Shown here: piece by piece, positions 1-6,463 of the stretch
Layout: the number at the start of each line of letters is the position of its first letter
Position numbering within the stretch: position 1 is the stretch's first letter
NCBI GenBank assembly: GCA_903908785.1
Contig: CAIVTL010000046.1
Coordinates: 1 to 22,312, forward strand
Length of the DNA stretch: 22,312 nucleotides
Direction: 5' to 3'
Origin: Caldifarciminota bacterium
GTDB taxonomy: Bacteria; Hydrothermota; Tepidihabitantia; Tepidihabitantales; Tepidihabitantaceae
Made by a program: the position numbers and the translations under genes
Notes under the pieces: generated by a model
Seen by the model: only the letters and a program-made list of their open reading frames with translations
Database searches by the model: none
What the model was told of the DNA's origin: nothing

Positions 1-40
1 CTCCCGTCATTTGCCATTTCCCCTTTCCCCTTCTCCACTT

Positions 41-72
41 GAGCACTGGAGCACTGGAGCACTTGAGCACTC
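41..72. repeat. 8-bp tandem repeat upstream of the beta-propeller gene
   Basis: Four consecutive 8-bp units of the form GAGCACTN (last base G, G, T, C) run without interruption. They sit just upstream of the promoter of the first gene. Pyrimidine-rich sequence precedes them (1-40). No function is apparent; this is one of many short-word repeats in the gaps of this window. Confidence 0.8.
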
Positions 73-95
73 TTGCCTCCTCCTTCCTGTTCCAG

Positions 96-123
96 TTGAC
101 CCTTGCTGCCGCCCGCCTATACT
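96..123 (+). promoter_or_regulatory. Promoter of the secreted beta-propeller gene
   Basis: TTGACC at 96-101 and TATACT at 118-123 are separated by 16 bp, a near-consensus sigma-70 type promoter. Predicted transcription start is near 130, giving a leader of about 20 nt that includes the GGAG at 141-144 before the ATG at 150. It supports the start at 150 rather than the upstream in-frame codon at 39, which would lie before the promoter. Confidence 0.65.
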
Positions 124-149
124 GGCTGACTAACCTACATGGAGCGAAT

Positions 150-1628
150 ATGAACCGACTTTCTCTGCTTCTGCTCGCCGCGGCCACGGTCTGGGCCGGA
201 GACTGGGTCACCAGCGGCGGCAACCCCTGGCGCTCGGGATTGTCCGACGAGCGCGGCCCGGCAAGCCGCGAAGACCTCGCATGGGAAGGAACCGTGTCCG
301 GCATCTTCGGCGCGCCGATATACATCTGGGACAACAAGCTCGTGACGATGCGGTTCCAGTCCATCGACTACGCGCCCATCGTCTGCCATAACCTCACCAC
401 CGGCGAAACGCTCTGGACTCACGACTTCCCCGGCACAAACAGCCGCTCCCTGCCCATCGGGTTCCGTGACGGGCGGGTGTATGCCATCAACTTCCAGGAA
501 CGGACGAACGAGCGCGACACTCTGTACGCGCTCAACGCCGACAACGGGCAGGTTATCTGGCGTTCGACGATTCACGCGTGGATGAGCATCACCGAGAGCG
601 CGAGCTTCGCCGAAAACGGCGACCTGCTGGTGTCGGCGGACAGCTTCAGGATTGCCCGGGTCAACTGCACGACCGGCGCGGTTGTCTGGGTCACGCCGCG
701 GGTCTGGCCGGTTACCGGCTCGGCCGATATCTGCGTGTGCGACAGCACGGTTTACGCCTACTCGGGCGACATCGGTAGCCTCTACATCAACGCATGGGAC
801 CTCGGGACCGGCCGGTTCAAATACAAGACGCGGCTCGTGGACACACACCCGGGCGGGCCGATGCCCCAATCTGCGCCGATGGTCGGCGGCGACGGCACCA
901 TCTACGCGCACAAACCCGGGGACAACCTCACCGCTCTCGAAGATTCCGGCGACAGCCTGCGCGTGCTCTGGACCCACGAAGTCTCCGGCGACTCGTACCA
1001 CTACTCCATCTTCTCACACTTCGCGGTCGGGCCGGACCGTTCGGTCTACTGCGCCTCGAACCGCCGCATCCAGCGGCTCGACCCTGCGACCGGCGCGTGC
1101 CTCGATAGCTCGCCCATCCTCCAGGACCCGGCCAGCAGCTACTTCGGCGTGCGGATGGCAATCGGCGCGGACAGCCTGGTCTACATCACCGTCGGCCCCA
1201 GCAACTCGGCCCTGTACGCGCTGACCCGCGACCTCCAAATCCTCTGGGCCGACACGTTGCCCAACATGAACACCTCGGGCCCGGCCATCGGCAACGGCTT
1301 CCTCGCCGTATCCGGCGCCGGTCTGGCCCTGAAGGTCTATCATAACGCGGTCGGCGTGAGCGAGCAAGAACCCGCAAGCCGGCAGCCATTCCCGCTCCGC
1401 GCGGTCTCCGGCCCGGGCGGCACGCGCCTGCGCTTTGCCAACCCCGCGCCCGGCGCGGTGACAATCAGCGTCTTCGATGCCACTGGTCGCCTCCTTGCGC
1501 GCGACCACCAATTCCGGCCTGCCGGCACGCAGGAATTCGCGCTGCCGACCCTTGCATCCGGCATCGCCTTCGCCGCAGTCTCGTCCGGCGGTAAGACCGC
1601 CACCATCAAGTTCGCGCAGGTGCGGTAA
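150..1628 (+). CDS. Secreted PQQ-like beta-propeller protein with C-terminal T9SS-type sorting module
   Basis: A 492-residue exported protein. The start at 150 is preferred because GGAG lies 5 nt upstream and it gives a clear signal peptide (MNRLSLLLLAAATVWAGDW) with probable cleavage after the Ala-Gly near residue 16. The body carries repeated blades with the PQQ/outer-membrane-propeller pattern: aspartate or glycine turns followed by 'G-x-x-x-W', for example 'TTGETLWTHDF', 'DNGQVIWRST' and 'TTGAVVWVTP'. The last 80 residues form a beta-sandwich tail ('ISVFDATGRLLAR ... LASGIAFAAVSSGGKTATIKF') resembling the C-terminal sorting domains of type IX secretion cargo. No catalytic residues are recognised, and the PQQ-like fold does not mean the cofactor is bound. 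Likely cell-surface or secreted, perhaps in binding or scaffolding. It has its own promoter at 96-123. The family is fairly sure, the function unknown. Confidence 0.85.
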   Translation: MNRLSLLLLAAATVWAGDWVTSGGNPWRSGLSDERGPASREDLAWEGTVSGIFGAPIYIWDNKLVTMRFQSIDYAPIVCHNLTTGETLWTHDFPGTNSRSLPIGFRDGRVYAINFQERTNERDTLYALNADNGQVIWRSTIHAWMSITESASFAENGDLLVSADSFRIARVNCTTGAVVWVTPRVWPVTGSADICVCDSTVYAYSGDIGSLYINAWDLGTGRFKYKTRLVDTHPGGPMPQSAPMVGGDGTIYAHKPGDNLTALEDSGDSLRVLWTHEVSGDSYHYSIFSHFAVGPDRSVYCASNRRIQRLDPATGACLDSSPILQDPASSYFGVRMAIGADSLVYITVGPSNSALYALTRDLQILWADTLPNMNTSGPAIGNGFLAVSGAGLALKVYHNAVGVSEQEPASRQPFPLRAVSGPGGTRLRFANPAPGAVTISVFDATGRLLARDHQFRPAGTQEFALPTLASGIAFAAVSSGGKTATIKFAQVR

Positions 1629-1784
1629 AGGTCCGCGGCCGCCGGCCGACAGAAGAACAGCCGACTTCGACCCCTGCTGTTGGCGGTAACGGCAAGCGGT
1701 GTGCGGTTGACGAGTTACGATTGGCGGGTCGTGAGCTACGGTCTACGGTTCACGGTGTACGGTTCACCCCGTCGCAGGCAGGGC
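1629..1784. repeat. Gap with degenerate 'TACGGTTCACGG' words
   Basis: No gene is visible. From about 1705 to 1770 the sequence is made of overlapping short words (GAGTTACGA, CTACGGT, TTCACGGTG, TACGGTTCAC), similar in style to the 'AACTCGTAACTCGC' runs elsewhere in the window. No terminator is seen directly after the stop at 1628; the first good one is at 1859-1890. Confidence 0.5.
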
Positions 1785-1813
1785 TTGACGGACGGGCCGG
1801 GCGGAGGGATAAT
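1785..1813 (+). promoter_or_regulatory. Strong promoter for a candidate small RNA
   Basis: TTGACG at 1785-1790 and GATAAT at 1808-1813 with an optimal 17-bp spacer. Predicted transcription start about 1820. No plus-strand ORF follows before the terminator at 1859-1890, so the promoter serves a short transcript. Confidence 0.6.
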
Positions 1814-1819
1814 GTTTCC

Positions 1820-1890
1820 GTTAATCGGGTTAGTTGGTTGATCCGAGAGAACCTCAGCCCGGGCCCAGCAAGCTGGGCCCGGTGTTTTTC
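1820..1890 (+). ncRNA. Candidate small non-coding RNA of about 70 nt
   Basis: Bounded by a near-consensus promoter (1785-1813) and a strong intrinsic terminator (1859-1890), with no start codon and ORF of useful length between. The 5' half can form a small hairpin (TCGG pairing with CCGA, or GGTT pairing with AACC, both around GTTGATCC), and the 3' half is the terminator hairpin. Its 3' end touches the stop codon of the convergent cupin gene at 1891, so a slightly longer read-through form would be antisense to cupin mRNA. It does not match 6S, tmRNA, SRP RNA, T-box or any riboswitch I recognise. It could instead be a terminator for the upstream gene with a fortuitous promoter. Confidence 0.5.
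1859..1890 (+). terminator. Rho-independent terminator, plus strand
   Basis: A perfect 11-bp GC-rich stem (CCGGGCCCAGC, 1859-1869, with GCTGGGCCCGG, 1872-1882) is followed by TGTTTTTC. The T-run occurs only on the plus strand, so the site ends rightward transcription: the candidate sRNA and any read-through from the beta-propeller gene. Confidence 0.85.
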
Positions 1891-2250
1891 TTAAAGGGTC
1901 TCTTCGTCTTCCGGCCGCCAGGCCGGGTCAACGATGCAGAGGAATTCGATTTCCTCTTTGCCGGGATTCTCAAGCCACTGCAACGAACCGGGCGGTATGT
2001 AGACCGTGTCGCCCGCTTGAACTTCGGCCGCCTCTTCACCGATGTGCATCACGCCGGTTCCCCGGACAAGGTAGTAGACTTCGGATGTCTTGAGCTTGTG
2101 GGCCCGGGATTTGGCGCCGGGCGCGAGCCAGGCGTAGGCCAGGGAGTAGCGTATCTCTGCCGGGTCGCGGTCGGGGTGGAGCAGTTCGCGCAGCCGGGTC
2201 CGGTCCCCGGCCACAACCTCGCGGCAGTTACTCAGCTTCTTGATGAGCAT
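1891..2250 (-). CDS. Small single-domain cupin protein
   Basis: A 119-residue protein that is one complete cupin barrel. The first cupin motif is 'GAKSRAHKLKTSEVYYLVRGTG' (split here: GAKSRAHKLK then TSEVYYLVRGTG, residues 45-66) and the second is 'GDTVYIPPGSLQWLEN' (80-95). The usual metal-binding HxH reads H51-K-L53 and the second-motif His is Gln91, so the metal site is reduced; as I recall, relatives ending in 'CIVDPAWRPEDEE' share this, so it seems a subfamily trait. Small cupins of this type may bind or isomerise sugars or other small ligands, and the substrate is not predictable here. It lies 86 nt downstream of hutH on the same strand and is probably co-transcribed. The gap between them is filled with repeats, and no Shine-Dalgarno precedes the ATG. 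Confidence 0.8.
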   Translation of the reverse strand: MLIKKLSNCREVVAGDRTRLRELLHPDRDPAEIRYSLAYAWLAPGAKSRAHKLKTSEVYYLVRGTGVMHIGEEAAEVQAGDTVYIPPGSLQWLENPGKEEIEFLCIVDPAWRPEDEETL

Positions 2251-2253
2251 CGC

Positions 2254-2295
2254 AGGTAGGAGGTAGGAGGTAGGAGGTAGGAGGTAGGAGGTAGG
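2254..2295. repeat. 7-bp minisatellite (AGGTAGG x6) in the hutH-cupin gap
   Basis: Six perfect tandem copies of AGGTAGG, ending 3 bp from the cupin start codon. In the hutH-cupin transcript (minus strand) the units read CCTACCT, so the leader directly before the cupin ATG carries repeated CCTCC, the sequence of the 16S rRNA anti-Shine-Dalgarno itself, and no purine-rich ribosome site. Next to it (2310-2342) are 'CTAACTCCTAACTGC' words. Confidence 0.9.
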
Positions 2296-2336
2296 AGTTG
2301 GACCCGGCCCTGCTGCTAACTCCTAACTGCTAACTC

Positions 2337-3860
2337 CTAATTCAGCTTCCCGACCGCCTGCTCGACTGCTTCGAGCAGCTCGCCCGATTTGACGGCCGCA
2401 GCCAGGTTGTTGATGTCGTCCTGCACCGGCCGGTCCTCGACCATCATCTTCACGTGCTTGCGCACGAAGTCGTAGGCGACCTGTGTGCCCTTGCCTAGCT
2501 TGAGCGGCTTGCGGAACTCGACCGCCTGGGCCCCGGCCATCAGTTCGATGGCGATTACGTACCAAGAGTTATCGAGTATCTGCCGCGTCTTCAGGGCGCT
2601 GGTGAACGCCATCGAGACGAAGTCTTCCTGGTCGGCCGCGGCCGGTATCGAGCCGGTTGAAGCCGGCGCCGAGAGAATCCGGCTCTCGCAGATGAGCATG
2701 CCCTGCGTGTATTGGGTAAGCATCAGGCCGGAGAACATGCCCGCGCCTTTGGTGAGGAACGCGGGCAGGCCGCAGGAGAGGTTGCGATTGAGCAGCCGGT
2801 TGGTGCGCCGCTCAGAGAGCACCGCAATCATCGTCACGCACTCGCCGGTCAAATCCAGCGCGAGCCCGAGCGGCGTGCCCTGGAAGTTCGCACCGGTCAG
2901 GTAGGCCTTCTCGTCCGGAAAGAAAAGCGGGTTGTCGCCGACGCCGTTCAACTCTATTTCGAACATGTAGCGCGCCCACTTGAGCGCGTCTTTGGCACTG
3001 CCCACGACCTGCGGGGTCGAGCGCAGGCTGTACGCGTCCTGCACCTTCTTGCCCGGCTGCTTGAGCATTTCCGAGTCCGCGGTCAGGCGCCGGACGTTCT
3101 CGGCGCAGGTAACCGCGCCCGGGTAGCCGCGCAGGTTGTGAATCCGCTCGTCGTACGCCACCATGTTGGCGTTGACGACTTCGAGGGTGAGCGCGGCGGC
3201 GATTTCGGACACCTTGTAATAGTGGTCGGCATCGAGCAGGTGAATGGCGCCCCAGCCCGCAGTCATGTTGGAGCCGTTGATGCAGGCGAGCCCGTCGCGC
3301 GCCTCGAATTGTATCGGCGCCACGCCCGCGGCTTTCATTGCCTCGCCGCCCGGCATCCGCTTGCCTTGGTAATACGCCTCGCCCTCGCCCAGCAGCACGA
3401 GCGCCATCTGGCTCATCGGCGAGAGGTCGCCGCACGCGCCGACCGAGCCTTTCTCGAACACGACCGGGGTCACGCCCTTATTGAGCATATTGAGCATGCA
3501 CTCGACGACCTGCAGCCGGATGCCCGAATTGCCGTTGGAAAGCACGTTGATGCGCGAGCACATGGCCGCACGCACGGTTTCCTCCGGCAGCGGCACGCCG
3601 CAGCCGGCCGAGTGCGAGTAGACGATATAGCGCTGGAACTGCTCGGTCTGCTCCGGCGTCAGGATGGTCTCGGATAACTCGCCGATGCCGGTCGTGATGC
3701 CGTACATCACGGCCCGCGCCTTGACCTTTTCCTCGATGAACGCGCGGCAGTGGTTGATTCTCGTCTTCGCCGCCGCGGACAGTTCGACCCGGTCGCGCCG
3801 CCGCGCCACGCCGACGATGTCTTCAAGCTTCAGGTTTTTGCCGTCTAGTACAACCGCCAT
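2337..3860 (-). CDS. hutH: Histidine ammonia-lyase (MIO-type), with Ala-Cys-Gly in place of Ala-Ser-Gly
   Basis: A 507-residue protein of the aromatic amino acid lyase family, the length of bacterial HAL. It would deaminate L-histidine to urocanate without added cofactor, using the MIO group formed autocatalytically. Visible residues match Pseudomonas HAL almost in register: Y53 ('VMYGITTGIG'), S82-H83 ('YSHSAGCG', the HAL-type substrate pair), N195 ('ACINGSN'), Y277/R280 ('QDAYSLRS'), F326 and E412 ('DQEDFVSM'). The MIO triad 'GSVGACGDLSP' has Cys143 instead of Ser; the codon is TGC. HAL usually has His in 'QEDHVSM'; here it is Phe, so another aromatic or histidine-like substrate cannot be excluded. 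GGAGG lies 7 nt before the ATG. The rest of the Hut pathway is not in the window; the downstream neighbour is a cupin. Confidence 0.88.
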   Translation of the reverse strand: MAVVLDGKNLKLEDIVGVARRRDRVELSAAAKTRINHCRAFIEEKVKARAVMYGITTGIGELSETILTPEQTEQFQRYIVYSHSAGCGVPLPEETVRAAMCSRINVLSNGNSGIRLQVVECMLNMLNKGVTPVVFEKGSVGACGDLSPMSQMALVLLGEGEAYYQGKRMPGGEAMKAAGVAPIQFEARDGLACINGSNMTAGWGAIHLLDADHYYKVSEIAAALTLEVVNANMVAYDERIHNLRGYPGAVTCAENVRRLTADSEMLKQPGKKVQDAYSLRSTPQVVGSAKDALKWARYMFEIELNGVGDNPLFFPDEKAYLTGANFQGTPLGLALDLTGECVTMIAVLSERRTNRLLNRNLSCGLPAFLTKGAGMFSGLMLTQYTQGMLICESRILSAPASTGSIPAAADQEDFVSMAFTSALKTRQILDNSWYVIAIELMAGAQAVEFRKPLKLGKGTQVAYDFVRKHVKMMVEDRPVQDDINNLAAAVKSGELLEAVEQAVGKLN

Positions 3861-3894
3861 CCGATTACCTCCGTGAAAAGTGGCCTGACCGATT

Positions 3895-3978
3895 TGTCAT
3901 TCCGAGCGCAGCGAGGAATCTCGTCCTAACGCCCGGCGGCAGATGAGATTCCTCGTCGTCGGACTTCTCGGAATGACA
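3895..3978. repeat. Inverted repeat upstream of hutH
   Basis: TGTCATTCCGAG at 3895-3906 is exactly inverted as CTCGGAATGACA at 3967-3978, and the arms extend imperfectly inward (GAGGAATCTCGTC at 3912-3924 against GATGAGATTCCTC at 3942-3954). The whole could fold into a long hairpin. Elements of this 'CATTCCGAGCGCAGCGAGGAATCT' type occur dispersed in many genomes. It lies 35 bp upstream of the hutH start. The gap to 4136 also holds 'AACTCGTAACTCGC' words (4055-4082) and a 'CTTCGTGTCTTTGTGTC' word (4088-4104). Confidence 0.8.
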
Positions 3979-4136
3979 TTGCCGTCACAAGCCCGGGTGC
4001 GTTACTTCCCGGAAACCGAAATGGAACCGCCAAGATCGCCAAGCGTACGCTCGGAACTCGTAACTCGCAACCCGCAACTCGTTTGTACCTTCGTGTCTTT
4101 GTGTCTTGGTGGTAGACTCATATCCCGGTTCCCGGG

Positions 4137-4892
4137 CTACTTTTTTTCTCCCGTGTTCTGCTGTCTGCGGGGCCCGCCGCGGAACAACCGGCGTGGTCGC
4201 GGCGGCGGCCCGGCCCGCTGCGCCATCTGTTCGACGTGGTTGCCCGGCCAGAAGACCTTGCGGCACTTGGGGCAGCCTCGGAAATCATGGTGAATCTGGT
4301 AGATGAAGAACGGCACCGAGGGCCGCGCCTGCTCCCGGGTAATCTGCTCCAGCGGCACGTTGCACTGCAGGCACCGGCCGTAGGCAGCAATCTTTTCGGC
4401 CGGCGGTGCGGCCGGGCGGACTGGTGCGGGAACGCTTACTGACTGGGGCCGGGTCGGGGGCGGCTTGACCGCGGGCATCGGCATCGGCGTCGGCGGCACT
4501 TTCTCCGCGACCGGCGCTACGGGCTTGAGGCCGGCGTCAATCTCGGCCTTGACCTGTGCCACCTGCTCCGGCGCAAGCGGGCCGGGCACGTAAATCGTCC
4601 CGGGCAGGCCGCGCAGTTTGTTGGTGCGGGTGAGCAGTATCCGGCCGCTCTGTCGCGCGACCTTATAGGCCGGCAACCCGCCGAGGTTCCGGTCGTACTC
4701 GACGTCCAGCCCGAGCAGGCGCAACTCGCGCGCCAGCTTGCCGAGCATCACGTCGCACAGGAAGCTGACCGCTTCCGGGTTCTGCGGGGGAGGGATGTGG
4801 CCGCGCGGGGCGCGGCTCTGCGGCCTTGGCCGGTGGCGCGGCGGCGGCCGCCGGTTCGGCTGGGGCGGAACAGGCTGTTCTTCAGGAATCAT
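4137..4892 (-). CDS. Mut7-C RNase domain protein with zinc ribbon and proline-rich linkers
   Basis: A 251-residue protein. Residues 44-105 are the PIN-like Mut7-C domain ('FLCDVMLGKLARELRLLGLD', 'SGRILLTRTNKLRG'), with the first acidic residue at D47. The second canonical acidic position ('LLTRD') is Thr90. Residues 174-222 are the usual C-terminal zinc ribbon (C174-x2-C177 and C207-x2-C210) with 'VFWPGNHVEQM'. A proline-rich leader (1-41) and a proline/alanine-rich insertion (about 122-168) separate the modules, which normally sit close together. The family is predicted to act on RNA; targets are unknown. The start at 4892 fits a promoter directly upstream (4901-4928, -10 only 8 nt from the ATG); an in-frame start at 4955 would extend 63 nt beyond it toward repeat sequence. 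Monocistronic, facing a repeat-filled gap. Confidence 0.8.
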   Translation of the reverse strand: MIPEEQPVPPQPNRRPPPRHRPRPQSRAPRGHIPPPQNPEAVSFLCDVMLGKLARELRLLGLDVEYDRNLGGLPAYKVARQSGRILLTRTNKLRGLPGTIYVPGPLAPEQVAQVKAEIDAGLKPVAPVAEKVPPTPMPMPAVKPPPTRPQSVSVPAPVRPAAPPAEKIAAYGRCLQCNVPLEQITREQARPSVPFFIYQIHHDFRGCPKCRKVFWPGNHVEQMAQRAGPPPRPRRLFRGGPRRQQNTGEKK

Positions 4893-4900
4893 CGGGTTAC

Positions 4901-4928
4901 ACTGTAGCCAAAAAGACCCTGAAATCAA
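4901..4928 (-). promoter_or_regulatory. Promoter of the Mut7-C gene, predicted leaderless
   Basis: Read on the minus strand: TTGATT (4928-4923), 16 bp, TACAGT (4906-4901), then 8 nt and the ATG at 4892. The predicted transcription start is at or within 1-2 nt of the start codon, and there is no Shine-Dalgarno. Confidence 0.55.
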
Positions 4929-4994
4929 GGCCGCGCTGCGCGAGTCGTAAGTCACGGGTTGCGAGTTGCGGGTTACGAGTTCCCCAATTCGTCA

Positions 4995-5098
4995 TTTTCA
5001 CTTTCCCCCTATCCGCTTGCTTCGTCCTTTGTCCTTGCTACTTCGTACTTTCAGAAGTACAAAGGCCAAAGGATAAAGCAAGGGGAAAGTACGAAGGC
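4995..5098. repeat. Imperfect long inverted repeat before the dapL-like gene
   Basis: The left half (about 4997-5051) is rich in CTTTCCCC, TTGCTTCG, TCCTTTG and TACTTCGTACTTTC words; the right half (about 5052-5098) contains their complements in reverse order (AGAAGTAC, CAAAGGAT, AAGCAAGGGG, AAAGTACGAAGG). Together they could form an imperfect stem of roughly 45 bp. It precedes the promoter of the next gene by over 60 bp, so it would not be in that mRNA. Confidence 0.55.
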
Positions 5099-5134
5099 CG
5101 AACCCGACTCGGCCCTGCTTGACACCTCACGCTC

Positions 5135-5154
5135 GAATCATAGGGATATGATTC
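5135..5154. promoter_or_regulatory. Perfect palindrome upstream of the dapL-like promoter (candidate operator)
   Basis: GAATCATA (5135-5142) and TATGATTC (5147-5154) form a perfect 8-bp inverted repeat around GGGA. It ends 9 bp before the -35 box at 5164, where an activator or repressor dimer could bind. A second TTGACA (5119-5124) lies on its other side but lacks a good -10. Confidence 0.5.
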
Positions 5155-5163
5155 GCCAAGAGC

Positions 5164-5192
5164 TTGACAAATCGTGCTTTTGGACGCATAAT
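5164..5192 (+). promoter_or_regulatory. Consensus promoter of the dapL-like/lysC run, predicted leaderless
   Basis: TTGACA (5164-5169), 17 bp, CATAAT (5187-5192), followed after 8 nt by the ATG at 5201. Transcription should begin at 5199-5201, leaving essentially no 5' leader and no room for a Shine-Dalgarno. Confidence 0.7.
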
Positions 5193-5200
5193 CACGGCAG

Positions 5201-6391
5201 ATGCACGAGCCGTTCGCGACCAGACTCGGCTGGATTCCCCCTTACTTGTTTCAGGAACTTGACGACCTGAAAGCCCGCACCGGCGGAGATTTGATTGACC
5301 TTGGTGAGGGCAGCCCGGACCAGCCCGCGCCCAAACCCGTATCCGCGGCGCTCACCCGAGCGCTGAAAGTCACCGAGAACCACCGTTACCCAAGCTATCC
5401 CGGCAAGCTGGCCGCGCGCGCGGCTGTAGCCGCATGGTATCGCCGCCGCTTCCGCGTGGAACTCGACCCGGAGACCGAGGTGACGATGCTGCTTGGGTCG
5501 AAAGAGGGCGTCGCGCACCTGATATGGGGAACGTGCGGGCCGGGCGACACGGTCGCGGTTTCCGACCCGGGCTACCCGGTCTACCAGAACCAGTCACGGT
5601 TGTGCGGGGCAACGCCGATTCCGGTGCCGCTGGAGGAGAAGACCGACTTCCTCCCCGACCTCGACTGGCTGTCGCGCATCGCCCCGCGCATCAAGCTGCT
5701 CTGCCTGAACTTCCCGGGCAACCCGACCGCGGCGGTCGCGCCGATTGAATTCTACCGGGCCGTGGTCGCGCTGGCGGATCGGCACGGGTTCTTCGTGGTG
5801 AACGACAACGTCTATTCGGAACTCTACTTTGGCAAGGTGAAGCCGCCGAGCATTCTTGAAGTGCCGGGGGCCAAAGAGCGCTGCGTCGAGTTCCATTCGC
5901 TGTCCAAGACGTTCAACATGGCCGGCTGGCGCATCGGCATGGCGGTCGGCAATGCGCGGCTTATCAAAGCGCTGCTGAAGATAAAGCAGAACACCGATTC
6001 CGGCCCGTTCGGCGCCATCCAGGACGCCGCGGTCTTCGCCCTGCGTAGCGGCGCGAAGTTCGCCACGGCCAACCGCGCGATGTACCGGCGGCGCCGAGAT
6101 ACGTTCTGCGGTGAGCTGGTCCGGCACGGCTGGGGCGTATCCCCGCCGGATGCAACCTTCTACGTCTGGACCCGGGTGCCGGCCGGGCACGACACCGCGC
6201 CGGCCGGCGAATCGCCGTCGCTCAACTTCACGCGCAAGATGCTCTCGAACTGCCGGGTAATGTGCGCGCCCGGGACCGGGTTCGGCCAGTACGGCGAAGG
6301 CTTCGTCCGGTTCGCCCTGGTCGCGTCGGAGCAGCGGCTCAAGGAAGCGGCCAAGCGCCTCGGCAATTGGCTCACGCAAAATGACGAGTGA
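5201..6391 (+). CDS. dapL: PLP-dependent aminotransferase, LL-diaminopimelate aminotransferase type
   Basis: A 396-residue fold-type I class I/II aminotransferase. It probably converts tetrahydrodipicolinate and glutamate to LL-2,6-diaminopimelate, for lysine and peptidoglycan. Seen: N-terminal 'RLGWIPPYLF' and 'DLGEGSPDQPAP'; 'LLGSKEGVAHL' (98-107), a hallmark of DapL-like sequences; N174 in 'GNPTAA'; D202 and Y205 in 'NDNVYSE'; the Schiff-base lysine K236 in 'HSLSKTFNMAGWRIG'; and R244. The next gene on the strand is aspartate kinase, which catalyses the first step of the same pathway; this supports DapL over an alanine or aspartate aminotransferase, though those remain possible. The ATG at 5201 is required for the conserved N-terminus and sits 8 nt after the -10 box. 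A 72-nt gap of 'CAATCG' words follows. Confidence 0.8.
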   Translation: MHEPFATRLGWIPPYLFQELDDLKARTGGDLIDLGEGSPDQPAPKPVSAALTRALKVTENHRYPSYPGKLAARAAVAAWYRRRFRVELDPETEVTMLLGSKEGVAHLIWGTCGPGDTVAVSDPGYPVYQNQSRLCGATPIPVPLEEKTDFLPDLDWLSRIAPRIKLLCLNFPGNPTAAVAPIEFYRAVVALADRHGFFVVNDNVYSELYFGKVKPPSILEVPGAKERCVEFHSLSKTFNMAGWRIGMAVGNARLIKALLKIKQNTDSGPFGAIQDAAVFALRSGAKFATANRAMYRRRRDTFCGELVRHGWGVSPPDATFYVWTRVPAGHDTAPAGESPSLNFTRKMLSNCRVMCAPGTGFGQYGEGFVRFALVASEQRLKEAAKRLGNWLTQNDE

Positions 6392-6463
6392 CGATTGTCG
6401 AGTGTCGATTGAGGACAATCGGACCGGGTCGGGCATTCGGCAATCGCCAATCGTAAATCGCCA

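Noticed and set aside
39..149. N-terminal extension of the beta-propeller gene
   Set aside because: It would start inside an 8-bp tandem repeat and upstream of the promoter, and would bury the signal peptide.
135..1001. Minus-strand open frame of 288 codons opposite the beta-propeller gene
   Set aside because: Valine/Arg/Pro-rich shadow with no family; the plus strand has a signal peptide, promoter and ribosome site.
2254..2295. Series of GGAGG as plus-strand ribosome sites
   Set aside because: No start codon or ORF follows on the plus strand before hutH antisense; it is a minisatellite.
2712..3677. Plus-strand open frame of 321 codons opposite hutH
   Set aside because: Shadow of hutH; His/Ala/Arg-rich composition and no recognisable family.
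3943..4293. Plus-strand ORF of 116 codons upstream of hutH
   Set aside because: It begins inside the inverted repeat and runs through repeat words into the antisense of the Mut7-C gene.
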